Shown piece by piece: positions 35,207-44,609 of a DNA stretch of 63,476 nt. How positions within the stretch are numbered: the stretch's first letter is position 1; each line of letters begins with the position of its first letter. The translations under genes and the position numbers were made by a program. The DNA comes from Bacillota bacterium (GTDB taxonomy: Bacteria; Bacillota; Clostridia; Oscillospirales; Ruminococcaceae), in the NCBI GenBank assembly GCA_029572815.1, contig JAKPUQ010000190.1, positions 1 to 63,476 on the forward strand, written 5' to 3'. The notes beneath the pieces were generated by a model. That model ran no database searches and was not told the origin of the DNA. It saw only the letters and a program-made list of their open reading frames with translations.

Positions 35207-36106
35207 CCGACCTCTGTATGTTCTCTTACCGAGGCCGTGACGGGAGTATTATATGGGGAAAGGGCTTCATAAGCCATCTGTACCTGAAATTCATTGAGCT
35301 CGACGCTGTACTGTCTGCCGGTAAGCTCGCCCTCACGGGCTTTCAGTGCGATATACAGCTTGTGCGAAAAGACCGCCCCGGAATAGATGTGGTTATTGTA
35401 GTATTTGGTCTTGGTAACGTGCTTGGTTACCGACTCTATGTCGGAGTTGTCAATGGCGGTAATGCTGTCGGCAGAGTATATTACGGTGTAGTTGCCGCCG
35501 ATATTAATGCCGTTGTTGCAGCTGCCCTCGCCGTTCCTGCGGTAGGTGAGCATTCTGCCGTTGAGGTAGGAGCGCTCGATCACGGGGAGCCTTTCTCCGC
35601 ACTGCTTTATGAAGGCTCTCACAGGAGTCTTCCGCAGCTTGTATGCGCCCCCAGCCGCCGAAAATGATACCGCTTATGGCGAGAGTGAAGTTTATCTCCG
35701 CAAAGCCTGTACGCCAGAATATTGCAGCTATGAAGAGAGCTGCCGCAGCGATGAGCATAGCAATGCCGAATTTGCTTATATATCTGCGGTCAAGGTCGCG
35801 CTTCATGGAGTCGCCCATGACCTGCCGGAAATCATTTTTCAGGACATATTCCTTGTATTTCTGCTGCCATTTATCGTCCTGCTGGTATTCACCGCTCTGT
35901 ACAGCCTTTCTGAACTCCTCGTCCCTGCGTTTTGACCGCAGCTCAAAGAAAAGAGCGGCTGCAAATAACACTGCAAAGACAGCGGCGACAACGGCGCTCA
36001 CCAACGGGGACAGCCCATAGAACAGCCCGATGAAAAATGCTATGGGGACTGCTGCGATATAGCTGATGATACGTGTTTTCAGCGGCGGAAGCTCAGGCTT
36101 GAACAT
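35203..36106 (-). pseudogene. Two-helix membrane protein in the tyrS operon, one-base frameshift
   Basis: A membrane protein of about 300 residues, unrecognised. The first part (MFKPELPPLKTRIISYIAAV) has helices at about 14-30, 34-52 and 115-150, with a charged middle (ELRSKRRDEEFRKAV). Reading shifts at five C at 35648-35652; with four, it reads GGWGAYKLRKTPVRAFIKQ and continues to the stop at 35203. The C-terminal 150 residues form a soluble domain (YLNGRMLTYRRNGEG, KYYNNHIYSG). Located between a small membrane gene and tyrS. The lesion may be a base-call error. Confidence 0.72.
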
Positions 36107-36115
36107 ATTGGGGCT

Positions 36116-36136
36116 CCTTTCGGTGGTATGCGTCAG
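36116..36136. repeat. Copy 2 of the 16-21 bp repeat
   Basis: CCTTTCGGTGGTATGC followed by GTCAG. On the minus strand this reads GCATACCACCGAAAGGAG and supplies the ribosome site of the next gene. Confidence 0.6.
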
Positions 36137-36594
36137 TCAGCGTGTTTCATTATAGCTTTCAGCAGACCAAGAAAAGCGGAATGTAAGAATGTCCGCAGTG
36201 CGATGAGGAGCTGGGAGCCCATGAACACATATTTAATATAGCCGTAGAAGTATTCGCCTGCGCCGCCTGAGTTTTTCTGCGAGAGTCCCTCCATGTAGGG
36301 CTCAAGGGTACTGCCGCCGAAGGAGATGAACTCTACAAATACGGCAAGGAGCAGGGCAACAGTGAAGCCGAGATTTAGCTTTGCGCTGTCCAGTCCCGCA
36401 AGTCCCGAGTAGGGATGAATGAACCTTGTGAACAGTGATGTCAGCAGAAAGCCGAGAACGGTGCACACCGTCATTCGTATGAAAGGAGACTCAGCTCCCG
36501 CTTTTGCAGGGCTTATGAAGCCGATGTACAGGAACAGCAGGGGCATAAGAAAAGCCAGAGCCGAAAGGCTGAGATAGCCGATAGTCCTTTTCAC
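36133..36594 (-). CDS. Four-helix membrane protein, first gene of the T-box operon
   Basis: A 153-residue integral membrane protein I do not recognise, with about four hydrophobic segments (YLSLSALAFLMPLLFLYIGF; MTVCTVLGFLLTSLF; LNLGFTVALLLAVFVEFI; VFMGSQLLIALRTFL). It starts at GTG 36594 with GAAGGAGGG upstream. It lies 25 bases past the terminator of a T-box leader, so its expression should rise when the cognate tRNA is uncharged. The next genes are another membrane protein and tyrS. Confidence 0.8.
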   Translation of the reverse strand: MKRTIGYLSLSALAFLMPLLFLYIGFISPAKAGAESPFIRMTVCTVLGFLLTSLFTRFIHPYSGLAGLDSAKLNLGFTVALLLAVFVEFISFGGSTLEPYMEGLSQKNSGGAGEYFYGYIKYVFMGSQLLIALRTFLHSAFLGLLKAIMKHAD

Positions 36595-36618
36595 AGTATC
36601 CCTCCTTCAAATACAAAA

Positions 36619-36850
36619 GCCCCCGTGCAGCAATAACTGCACGGGGGCGAAGCTACTCGCGGTACCACCCCGATTTTTCCGCGTCTGCGGAACTCGAGAA
36701 GCTGTAACGGGCATACCCGTCCGCACCTACTGAAGGTTCAGCGCGGCAACTCCCGAATGTAGGTCTCTGTACGCCGTCATTCCCTCACACCACACGGGAA
36801 CTCTCTGTATCAGGCTAAGCACAGGTTTTATTCGTTCACTGTTTTTGCCC
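36619..36850 (-). ncRNA. T-box leader of the tyrS operon
   Basis: Minus-strand T-box riboswitch. Stem I motifs AGAGAGTTCCC and GTGGTGTGAGGG appear, then TAC in GGCGTACAGAGACC as probable Tyr specifier. The conserved GGGTGGTACCGCG lies at about 36658-36670. A perfect 12-bp terminator stem GCCCCCGTGCAG/CTGCACGGGGGC at 36619-36648 ends in TTTT. It precedes two unknown membrane genes and then tyrS. The leader as a whole is clear; the specifier is inferred. Confidence 0.92.
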
Positions 36851-36854
36851 CTAT

Positions 36855-36883
36855 ATCATATCATAACTTTTACGGCTTGTCAA
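36855..36883 (-). promoter_or_regulatory. Promoter of the tyrS T-box operon
   Basis: TTGACA-N17-TATGAT on the minus strand, just beyond the stop codon of the GGDEF gene. Confidence 0.85.
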
Positions 36884-36899
36884 GAGGAATGCTCACTTT

Positions 36900-38026
36900 T
36901 TATGCGGTGGAGCGGCAATGCTTCTGCTTTTTCTCGGAGTACATATTGTCATCCATCTCGTTGAGAAAGCTGTCGATGGTCTTTTTGCTGCTGAAAAGAG
37001 CAGTGCCTATGGAGAATGAAAGCTTATAGGGCGTCCTGTCGGAGCTGTTGAACTTTTCCAGCTGGTTTCTCAGGCTGTTCTCCATGTTGATAAGGTCGTA
37101 TTCGCTGTCAGCTCTGGCGAGGATAATGAATTCGTCCCCTGCGAACCTGACGGAGAGGCTCTTTGAGGGCTTTGCGGCGTTGATAATCTCGGCTGCGGAG
37201 ATAAGAGCCTCGTCGCCCACGGAATGGCCGTACATATCGTTTATGCTCTTGAAGAAGTCGATGTCTATCATGACGCCTCCCATTTTCGTACCTTTGCGTT
37301 TGACTTCTGCCAGCACATGGTCAAGGTAGTTGCGGTTGCAGAGCTTGGTAAGAGGGTCTATATATGACAGCTCGTTCTGAAGGCTCATGTGGGTGCCCAC
37401 AAGTCCCAGTGCCGCTGAGCACCATGCCAGAGAGATACCGTAGAATATCATCTGGGCGGTGGTGCCTATGATTATGGGCAGCAGGAACATCCAGATGGGG
37501 AAAAACCTGGTCTTTGCGGAGCCCTTGTAGTATCTGTATCTCACGCAGACGCTGAAGCCCAGATACAGGAACACGGACAGATAATAGATATATCCTAAGG
37601 GCTGACGGTGGTAGATATTGGCAGAGTCGATGGTGAAGAAGTATCCCCATTTTAAATTAGGTATCAGTGCAAGAACGAGGAGAATAGTGGGCAGGGAAAG
37701 CCAGGAGTAGTATTTTTTCAGTCGGCTCTCCTGCTTGTAGAGCCTCAGGTCAACGTAGATGCACCAGAGGTAGGAAACTGTGACATTTATGGTGTATGAC
37801 AATGAATCGGTGATGTATGCGGCGGCGCGGCACCGAAGAAGCTTTTGCCGTCAACTATGAATGATATGGTTTCGGTTGCACAGGCTGCGGCGGTGAGAAA
37901 TATCATAGCAGTGAATACCCTGTCGCTCGGAAGCTTTCTCTGTCTCACAAGATAGCTGCTTATCTGAAGCACCACCAGCATAGCTATGCCGATACAGTTG
38001 GTTACTATGATGGATTGCAGATTCAT
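36900..38026 (-). pseudogene. Membrane GGDEF-domain protein (diguanylate cyclase), one-base frameshift
   Basis: A protein of about 375 residues making c-di-GMP from GTP. The N-terminal sensor has about seven membrane helices (from MNLQSIIVTNCIGIAML). The GGDEF domain spans the last 165 residues, with DPLTKLCNRNYLD, DIDFFKSINDMYGHSVGDEAL and the signature RFAGDEFIIL (AGDEF, still compatible with activity). The frame breaks in a GC-rich stretch at about 37820-37832, between VDGKSFFGA and AAYITDSLSYTINV; one missing base explains it. An error in sequence is possible. No EAL domain is present. Confidence 0.8.
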
Positions 38027-38186
38027 ATTGTCCTCCTTCCCCTATCAGAAGTCCATATACCATTATAACATATTACATATAAACATTCAAGAGATTAACC
38101 AAAAATTTACAAATTATGCCTAATTTTCAAAACTCTGTCACATAGGCGACTTTTCGGAGCGGAAATAAAGTTTTTTTGACGGGTAC

Positions 38187-38215
38187 TTGAAATTTGACGA
38201 GGTTTGATATATAAT
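38187..38215 (+). promoter_or_regulatory. Promoter of the DUF1846 gene
   Basis: TTGAAA-N17-TATAAT, 34 bases upstream of the start. Confidence 0.75.
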
Positions 38216-38249
38216 AGTTTATGATATTTTTTACGGGAGGAACGTGTAA

Positions 38250-39719
38250 ATGAGTACTAAAATCGGATTTGACAACGAAAAATACCTGAAAATGCAGTCT
38301 GAGCATATCAGACAGCGTATCGCACAGTTCGGCGATAAGCTCTATCTTGAGTTCGGAGGAAAGCTCTTTGATGACTATCACGCTTCAAGAGTCCTGCCAG
38401 GCTTCAAGCCCGACAGTAAACTCCAGATGCTCCTTCAGCTCAAGGACGATGCGGAGATAGTAATCGTCATCAACTCTGACGACATAGAGAAGAACAAGGT
38501 CAGAGGCGACCTTGGCATTACCTATGACATCGACGTTATCCGCCTTTTCAACGTATTCACCAAAATAGGACTCTATGTAAGCAGCGTCGTCCTCACAAGA
38601 TATGACGGCCAGCCTACTGCGGACGCCTTCCAGAAGCGTCTTGAGGCTCTCGGCATCAAGGTATATCATCATTACAGCATCAAGGGTTATCCGTCAAATC
38701 TCCAGTACATAATCAGCGACGAGGGCTACGGCAGGAACGATTATATCGAGACTACCCGCAAGCTCGTTGTCATTACAGCCCCCGGACCCGGAAGCGGCAA
38801 AATGGCTACCTGTCTCTCTCAGCTCTACCATGAGCACAAGAGGGGAGTAGACGCAGGCTACGCCAAGTTCGAGACCTTCCCTATCTGGAACCTTCCTCTC
38901 CGTCACCCCGTGAATATCGCTTATGAGGCAGCTACCGCCGACCTCAATGACGTTAATATGATAGACCCCTTCCACCTTGAGGCTTACGGTGAGACTACCG
39001 TAAACTACAACCGCGATGTGGAGATCTTCCCTGTGCTCAACGCTATGTTCGAGAATATCCTGGGCGAGTCTCCCTACAAGTCGCCTACGGATATGGGCGT
39101 AAATATGGCAGGCAACTGCATCGTTGATGACGAAGCAGTATGCGAGGCTGCAAAGCAGGAGATAATCCGCAGATACTACACAGGTATGTGCGAAAACAGA
39201 AAGGGCGCTATCTCCCTTGAGGAGGTAATGAAGCTTGAGCTTCTCATGAAGCAGGCAAGTGTTACTCCCGAGGACAGAAAGGTAGTTGCTCCCGCACTTG
39301 AAAAGGAAAAGGAGACAGGCGGCCCCGCAGCAGCTATGGAGCTTCCCGACGGAACTATCCTCACAGGACGCACCTCTAACCTCCTCGGAGCAGTTTCCGC
39401 ACTCCTCCTCAATGCTCTCAAGCATTTTGCTCACATAGATGACGATATACTTCTTATGTCGCCCCACGTTATCGAGCCCATCATGGAGCTGAAGGTGAAC
39501 CACCTGGGCAACAACAACCCCAGAATGCACACCGATGAGACCCTGCTGGCACTGTCCATCTGTGCGAATACAGACGAGAATGCCAAGAAGGCTATGGAGC
39601 AGATCTCAAAGCTCCGCGGCTGTGAGGTACACTCAACAGTTGTCCTCTCGGCAGTTGACGAGCGTATCTTCAAGCGCCTGGGCATCAATCTCACCTGTGA
39701 ACCTAAATACGAGGCGTGA
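38250..39719 (+). CDS. DUF1846 family protein
   Basis: A 489-residue soluble protein of the DUF1846 family, known by structure but not by reaction. Characteristic stretches are IGFDNEKYLKMQSEHI at the N-terminus, VITAPGPGSGKMATCLSQLY (a P-loop-like GPGSGK) near residue 175, and NPRMHTDETLLALSICANT in the C-terminal half. Length is normal. GGGAGGAACG precedes the ATG, and the gene is monocistronic with its own terminator. Confidence 0.93.
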   Translation: MSTKIGFDNEKYLKMQSEHIRQRIAQFGDKLYLEFGGKLFDDYHASRVLPGFKPDSKLQMLLQLKDDAEIVIVINSDDIEKNKVRGDLGITYDIDVIRLFNVFTKIGLYVSSVVLTRYDGQPTADAFQKRLEALGIKVYHHYSIKGYPSNLQYIISDEGYGRNDYIETTRKLVVITAPGPGSGKMATCLSQLYHEHKRGVDAGYAKFETFPIWNLPLRHPVNIAYEAATADLNDVNMIDPFHLEAYGETTVNYNRDVEIFPVLNAMFENILGESPYKSPTDMGVNMAGNCIVDDEAVCEAAKQEIIRRYYTGMCENRKGAISLEEVMKLELLMKQASVTPEDRKVVAPALEKEKETGGPAAAMELPDGTILTGRTSNLLGAVSALLLNALKHFAHIDDDILLMSPHVIEPIMELKVNHLGNNNPRMHTDETLLALSICANTDENAKKAMEQISKLRGCEVHSTVVLSAVDERIFKRLGINLTCEPKYEA

Positions 39720-39724
39720 TCATC

Positions 39725-39757
39725 AAGCCGTAATGCTTTGTAAGCTATACGGCTTTT
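39725..39757 (+). terminator. Terminator of the DUF1846 gene
   Basis: Stem AAGCCGTA/TACGGCTT followed by TTATT. Confidence 0.7.
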
Positions 39758-39767
39758 ATTCTTATCA

Positions 39768-39796
39768 TTTACAAATCGTAAGATATGTTTTATAAT
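39768..39796 (+). promoter_or_regulatory. Promoter of the CPBP protease gene
   Basis: TTTACA-N17-TATAAT, 29 bases before the start. Confidence 0.7.
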
Positions 39797-39825
39797 GAGC
39801 GGTAAATATTATAACGGAGGAAAAA

Positions 39826-40494
39826 ATGACTGAGAAAAACAATAAAAAAAATATAGCACTTATCATTTATATTATTATATTCTATGCGGTATGGACTTTG
39901 TATACGTTCTATGCAGACGGACCTGTTGGCGATAGCATTAAAAATGCAGCAGTGGAACAGATAGTAAAAGAGGGTATCATAAAAAATCTTGTCTGGACTC
40001 TGCCCGCAATGCTGCTGATACATCATTTTTCTGCCGATGTGTACATAAAGCTGAAAGAGATGTTCTGTACCAAAGTCAAATGGCTGAGATATCTGCCCGT
40101 ATTCATCCTGTTTACAGCCTATGTGCTGGGAAGTGAATACCTCAGCACGGGAAAGATCGAAATAAACAAGGATTTCGGAGCGGCAAGCATTGTTATCGTA
40201 TTATTTGTCGGCATTACGGAGGAGATGGTCTTCCGCGGCTGGCTCCTCAATGCAACAGTGAAGAAAGAGAAGCAATGGCTGCCGATCGCTGTTAACGCAG
40301 TGCTGTTTACGCTGATACATTTCCCGATATGGATAGTCGAGGGCACTTTAACTGCCAATATAACATCATTTGGTTTCTTGTTTATTACTATGCTCAGTGT
40401 TATTTTCAGTATAACATTTTTAAAGAGCAGGAGCATAGTTGTTCCTGTTCTGCTCCATATGTACTGGGACCTGCTGGCATTTATGTTCTTCTGA
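39826..40494 (+). CDS. CPBP family intramembrane glutamic endopeptidase
   Basis: A 222-residue membrane protease of the CAAX/CPBP (Abi) family. The motifs are EEMVFRGWLL (Glu-Glu and Arg), NAVLFTLIHFP (His) and a C-terminal HMYWDLLAF. About six helices. The AT-richness of the 5' half and Lys-rich N-terminus differ from neighbours. Such proteins act in bacteriocin self-immunity or protein maturation; no bacteriocin gene is next to it. GGAGGAAAAA precedes the ATG. Confidence 0.88.
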   Translation: MTEKNNKKNIALIIYIIIFYAVWTLYTFYADGPVGDSIKNAAVEQIVKEGIIKNLVWTLPAMLLIHHFSADVYIKLKEMFCTKVKWLRYLPVFILFTAYVLGSEYLSTGKIEINKDFGAASIVIVLFVGITEEMVFRGWLLNATVKKEKQWLPIAVNAVLFTLIHFPIWIVEGTLTANITSFGFLFITMLSVIFSITFLKSRSIVVPVLLHMYWDLLAFMFF

Positions 40495-40497
40495 TAA

Positions 40498-40528
40498 AAA
40501 AGCCCTGAGATAATTCTCAGGGCTTTAC
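40498..40528. terminator. Terminator between CPBP and kinase-like genes
   Basis: A perfect stem AGCCCTGAGA/TCTCAGGGCT with A and T tracts on either side, serving both convergent genes. Confidence 0.85.
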
Positions 40529-40560
40529 TATATATCCAAGGTGAAAACAGTTTTACAGTC

Positions 40561-41310
40561 TTATTCGTAGTCCACTACGTTTACCCAGCGGAGAAGTATC
40601 TCCTTCTCCTTGCAGTTCTTCTTCACCGACTGTGAAGCGGCTACGATAGGCATCCAGGACTGGACGTACTTCCTGGCGGTGCCGCTCTTCTGGCAGAACA
40701 GGTCAAGGTACTTGTCTGCGCCTGCGATGTTTCCGCTGAGGCAGAACAGAAGATAGGTCCTTGCGGCGTCTGCGGAGGCGTTGCCCTGTGTGGCGTGTGC
40801 CCAGTCAAGGACGTAGGGAGTGCCGTCGGGAGTGATTATGATGTTGGAGGTGTTGTAGTCCCCGTGGCAGAGCTTGTTATGGTCGGGAGCGCTGGTCAGA
40901 CGGGTGTGGAGGTCGTATTTTGTGGTTTCGTCAAGGTCGGTCAGGTCTATCTTACGGTTCATCTTGTCCTTTAGCTGACTGAGCAGGGGAGAGCGCTTTG
41001 ACTGTATCTCCAGCTGCAAGTCCACGAACATATTCAGGTATTCGTCGTACTTTGCGGGATCGGCAGCGATGAGGTCAGCCAGGTTCTCACCCTCGATGAA
41101 CTGTGAGACTATTGCCCACTTGCCGTTTATTCTTGTGACCTCGGAGAGCTCGGGGATATTAAGTCCCGTCTCCTCAACTCTTGCATGATTGAGGGCTTCG
41201 TTGAGCACGTCTGCCTTGGAGTAGCTCTCGTCAAATACCTTTATGCACTTGTTTCCGTCACGGTAAATGGTCTTGTTTATCCTCTCGGCAATTATATTGT
41301 CCAGCTTCAT
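40561..41310 (-). CDS. Aminoglycoside phosphotransferase-fold kinase
   Basis: A 249-residue APH/choline-kinase-fold enzyme. The catalytic loop LCHGDYNTSNIIIT and metal site YVLDWAHATQGNASAD are intact, and FIEGENLADLI is the hinge. In this setting it is more likely a small-molecule or sugar kinase than antibiotic resistance. It starts three bases after the adhE stop, with that gene's end providing the GGAGG site, so it is coupled to adhE. Its substrate is unknown. Confidence 0.86.
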   Translation of the reverse strand: MKLDNIIAERINKTIYRDGNKCIKVFDESYSKADVLNEALNHARVEETGLNIPELSEVTRINGKWAIVSQFIEGENLADLIAADPAKYDEYLNMFVDLQLEIQSKRSPLLSQLKDKMNRKIDLTDLDETTKYDLHTRLTSAPDHNKLCHGDYNTSNIIITPDGTPYVLDWAHATQGNASADAARTYLLFCLSGNIAGADKYLDLFCQKSGTARKYVQSWMPIVAASQSVKKNCKEKEILLRWVNVVDYE

Positions 41311-41313
41311 GGT

Positions 41314-43953
41314 TTAAGCCTCCTTCGGGTATTCTTTTTCGGTAAAGGTCTTACCGTAGTAAGCGTTGAGGTATATCTGCTTCAGCTCGCTCATCAGCGG
41401 ATAACGGGGATTTGCGCCCGTACACTGGTCATCGAAGGCGTTCTCCGTCATCTCGTCCAGAGTTGCGAGGAAGTCCTTCTCGGAAATGCCGTAGTCTGCG
41501 ATAGTGTCCTTTATGCCTATCTTGTGGCGGAGCTCACGGATAGCCTTGATGAGGTTCTCGAGCTTCTGCTTGTCGGTCTTGCCGCCAAGTCCCAGGTAGT
41601 CAGCCACCTCTGCGTAACGTGCGAGAGTGTGGGGGTGAGCATACTGGGGGAAAGTACCCATCTTCGCAGGCACCTCTGCGGCGTTGAAGCGCAGTACGTC
41701 CTCGATAACGAGAGCGTTTGCGATACCGTGGGGGATGTGGTGATATGCACCCAGCTTGTGGGCGAGAGAGTGGGAAACTCCCAGGAAGGCATTGGCGAAA
41801 GCCATACCTGCCATTGTGGCGGCGTTAGCCATTTTCTCACGGGCTTCGGGGTCCTTTTCGCCGTTGTCGTATGCACAGGGCAGGTACTCGAAGATTATTT
41901 TCAGTGCGCGGAGTGCCAGACCGTCGGTGTAGTCCGTAGCCATCATGGATGCGTAGGCTTCAAGAGCGTGGGTTACTGCGTCGATACCCGAAGCGGAGGT
42001 AAGACCCTTGGGAGCTGTCATCTGGAAGTCGGGGTCAACTATTGCCATATTCGGCAGCAGCTCATAGTCCGCAAGGGGATACTTTACGCCGCTCTTTTCA
42101 TCGGTGATAACGGCAAAGGGAGTGACCTCGGAGCCTATACCTGCCGATGTGGGAATGGCGATGAAGTATGCCTTTTCTCCCATTTTCGGGAAGGTGTATA
42201 CCCTCTTCCTGATATCCATGAAGCGCATTGCCATGTCCATGAAGTCAGCGTCGGGATGCTCATAGAGCACCCACATTATCTTTGCAGCGTCCATTGCGGA
42301 GCCGCCGCCCAGAGCGATGATGGTATCGGGCTTGAATGCTCTCATCTGCTCGGCACCTGCCTTTGCGCAGGCGAGAGTTGGGTCGGGAGCGACGTCGAAG
42401 AAGGCAGCGGATGCGATGCCCATCTCGTCCAGCTTATCTATGATCGGCTTTGCAAAGCCATTTTCGTAAAGGAACTGGTCTGTGACCACGAATGCGCGCT
42501 TCTTATCCATTACTGTTTTCAGCTCGTCAAGGGCAACGGGCAGGCAGCCGCGCTTCAGGTAAACTTTCTGTGGTGCTCTGAACCAAAGCATATTTTCTCT
42601 CCTCTCGGCAACAGTCTTGATGTTGAGCAGGTGCTTTACTCCTACGTTCTCGCTGACGGAGTTTCCGCCCCATGAACCGCAGCCCAGTGTCAGTGAGGGA
42701 GTAAGCCTGAAGTTATAGATATCACCGATACCGCCCTGAGATGAGGGAGTATTCACCAGTATACGGCAGGTCTTCATTCTGCTCTGGAACTCCTCAAGCT
42801 TGTCCTGCTGAGTCTTTACGTCAAGATAGATAGAGGATGTATGGCCGTAGCCGCCGTCGGCAATGAGCTGCTCAGCCTTGGCGAAGGCGTCCTGAATGTC
42901 CTTTGCCTTGTACATGGCGAGAACAGGTGACAGCTTCTCGTGAGCAAATTCCTCTGAGAGGTCGGTGCTGTCGGTCTCGCCGATGAGTATCTTCGTACCC
43001 TCGGGCACCTTTACCCCAGCCAGTTCGGCTATTTTGCAGGCTGACTGACCTACTATCTTGGCGTTGAGAGCGCCGTTGATGAGAATGGTCCTGCCCACCT
43101 TCTCCTTCTCCTCAGCGTTGAGGAAGTAGCAGCCTCTTGCGGCAAATTCATGCTTTACCCTGTCATAGACGTTCTTATGGACGATAGTTGACTGCTCGGA
43201 AGCGCATATCATGCCGTTGTCGAAGGTCTTGGAGTGGATTATGGAGTTGACCGCCAGAGTAATGTCAGCGGTGTCATCAATGATAGCGGGAGTATTTCCT
43301 GCACCTACGCCCAGAGCGGGCTTTCCGCTGGAGTAGGCTGCCTTTACCATGCCCGGACCGCCTGTGGCAAGGATTATATCAGCCTCAGCCATTACAAGGT
43401 TGGTCATTTCAAGGCTGGGTACGTCTATCCAGGCGATAATGTCCTCGGGAGCACCTGCGGCTACGGCAGCCTCAAGAACCACCTTTGCAGCCGCAATGGT
43501 GGACTGCTTTGCCCTTGGGTGAGGACTGATGATGATACCGTTGCGTGTTTTCAGTGCGATAAGGGACTTGAAAATAGCGGTAGATGTGGGGTTGGTGGTA
43601 GGTATGACAGCTGCGATGACACCGATGGGCTCGGCTATCTTCTTTGTGCCGTAAGCCTTGTCCTCAGCGATGACACCGCAGGTCTTTGTATCGCGGTAGG
43701 TGTTGTATATATACTCGGAAGCGTAGTGGTTCTTGATCACCTTGTCCTCCGCAACGCCCATGCCTGTTTCCTCAACGGCAAGCTTTGCCAGCGGGATACG
43801 GGCTTTGTTGGCGGCTGTAGCTGCGGCAAGGAATATCCTGTCCACCTGTTCCTGTGAGAACTGCGAGAAACGGCGCTGGGCTTCCTTTACGCGGCTTATA
43901 GCCTTTTCGAGCTGCTTTACGCTGTCAACGGTCTCGTAAGCTTTCTTTTTCAT
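41314..43953 (-). CDS. adhE: Bifunctional acetaldehyde-CoA/alcohol dehydrogenase
   Basis: Fermentative enzyme reducing acetyl-CoA to ethanol and regenerating NAD+, 879 residues, forming filaments in relatives. The aldehyde dehydrogenase half (1-440) has GAGNTPAIID and the catalytic cysteine in NGMICASEQS. The iron alcohol dehydrogenase half (from about 455) has GGGSAMDAAKIMW, then HSLAHKLGAYHHIPHGIANAL with metal-binding histidines. GAGGAGG precedes the ATG. A Rex-like inverted repeat lies 65 bases upstream. Confidence 0.97.
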   Translation of the reverse strand: MKKKAYETVDSVKQLEKAISRVKEAQRRFSQFSQEQVDRIFLAAATAANKARIPLAKLAVEETGMGVAEDKVIKNHYASEYIYNTYRDTKTCGVIAEDKAYGTKKIAEPIGVIAAVIPTTNPTSTAIFKSLIALKTRNGIIISPHPRAKQSTIAAAKVVLEAAVAAGAPEDIIAWIDVPSLEMTNLVMAEADIILATGGPGMVKAAYSSGKPALGVGAGNTPAIIDDTADITLAVNSIIHSKTFDNGMICASEQSTIVHKNVYDRVKHEFAARGCYFLNAEEKEKVGRTILINGALNAKIVGQSACKIAELAGVKVPEGTKILIGETDSTDLSEEFAHEKLSPVLAMYKAKDIQDAFAKAEQLIADGGYGHTSSIYLDVKTQQDKLEEFQSRMKTCRILVNTPSSQGGIGDIYNFRLTPSLTLGCGSWGGNSVSENVGVKHLLNIKTVAERRENMLWFRAPQKVYLKRGCLPVALDELKTVMDKKRAFVVTDQFLYENGFAKPIIDKLDEMGIASAAFFDVAPDPTLACAKAGAEQMRAFKPDTIIALGGGSAMDAAKIMWVLYEHPDADFMDMAMRFMDIRKRVYTFPKMGEKAYFIAIPTSAGIGSEVTPFAVITDEKSGVKYPLADYELLPNMAIVDPDFQMTAPKGLTSASGIDAVTHALEAYASMMATDYTDGLALRALKIIFEYLPCAYDNGEKDPEAREKMANAATMAGMAFANAFLGVSHSLAHKLGAYHHIPHGIANALVIEDVLRFNAAEVPAKMGTFPQYAHPHTLARYAEVADYLGLGGKTDKQKLENLIKAIRELRHKIGIKDTIADYGISEKDFLATLDEMTENAFDDQCTGANPRYPLMSELKQIYLNAYYGKTFTEKEYPKEA

Positions 43954-44017
43954 ATTTTTCCTCCTCAGATATTTGAGCTTCTGAACTGTGTATAAATGAC
44001 AAATAATTCACAAAGGC

Positions 44018-44033
44018 TGTTAAACTTTTGACA
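44018..44033. promoter_or_regulatory. Rex-like operator candidate upstream of adhE
   Basis: TGTTAAACTTTTGACA is an imperfect inverted repeat close to the Rex half-sites TGTTAAA/TTTAACA. Rex commonly represses adhE in Clostridia by sensing NADH. The match is imperfect, so this is a candidate. The rest of 43954-44236 is AT-rich with no gene. Confidence 0.4.
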
Positions 44034-44236
44034 ATCAGAAGCTTTTATTATGCGGCTGCCATAGAGGCTGCCGCATTGCTCTGCAATATATATTATACCT
44101 CATATTCGGGAGAATATTCATTTTGTTAGCCTTGCCTACCATAAATATTTTTATATAAAAAAGAAACGCCGCAGTATCTTCGTCTGCGTGCCCGAAGAGA
44201 CTGCGGCTGTAAGATTCTTATTGAGCTGCTGCTCTT

Positions 44237-44392
44237 TTACTGTGCAGAGAAGGAATCCTTGCCAACTCCGCAGAGAGGACATTCAAAGTCATCGGGAAGG
44301 TCCTCAAACTTTGTGCCGGGTGCAATGCCGTGCTCGGGATCGCCAAGCTCCTCATCGTACTCCCAACCGCAAACGTCGCATACGTATTTCAT
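44237..44392 (-). CDS. Rubredoxin
   Basis: A 51-residue single-iron electron carrier. The two Cys pairs [11 protein letters not shown] and [10 protein letters not shown] bind the iron, and [19 protein letters not shown] is the standard rubredoxin middle. It starts at 44392 with AAGGAGGTGAATAT immediately upstream. It stands alone between adhE and uvrA and may serve oxygen or peroxide detoxification; the partner is not visible. Confidence 0.95.
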   Translation of the reverse strand: MKYVCDVCGWEYDEELGDPEHGIAPGTKFEDLPDDFECPLCGVGKDSFSAQ

Positions 44393-44515
44393 ATATTCAC
44401 CTCCTTGCAGTTTTTTCATTATTATAAATGAAAAGCCTGCGCTTGTCAATAGAAAAGTGAAAATTTTAATGTTAAAAGAAGAAAATATGTTCTGCCTATT
44501 TATTTTTGAAAAAAT

Positions 44516-44554
44516 ATATGGTATAATGAATGCATAGCATTTATTATACCATAT
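44516..44554. promoter_or_regulatory. 39-bp near-perfect palindrome upstream of uvrA
   Basis: Arms ATATGGTATAATGAATGC and GCATTTATTATACCATAT match at 17 of 18 positions around ATA. Both arms contain TATAAT. It could be a divergent promoter, a large operator or a cruciform. Confidence 0.6.
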
Positions 44555-44609
44555 TTAAAAGCCCTTGCAGATACGCTGATCGGAGATCAGCTCCCTGCAT
44601 ATCGGGCAA

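Noticed and set aside
38694..39530. Open frame antisense to the DUF1846 gene
   Set aside because: The sense gene has promoter, ribosome site and family motifs; the antisense product is compositionally odd.
40561..41310. Aminoglycoside resistance gene
   Set aside because: Only the general phosphotransferase fold is visible and the gene is coupled to adhE; no resistance context.
41185..42675. Very long open frame on the plus strand opposite adhE
   Set aside because: It is antisense to a fully recognisable adhE, has no ribosome site or known motif, and arises from codon bias of the real gene.
43997..44013. Second Rex-like site (TGACAAATAATTCACAA) upstream of adhE
   Set aside because: Its half-sites are poorly symmetric; only the site at 44018-44033 is kept as a candidate.
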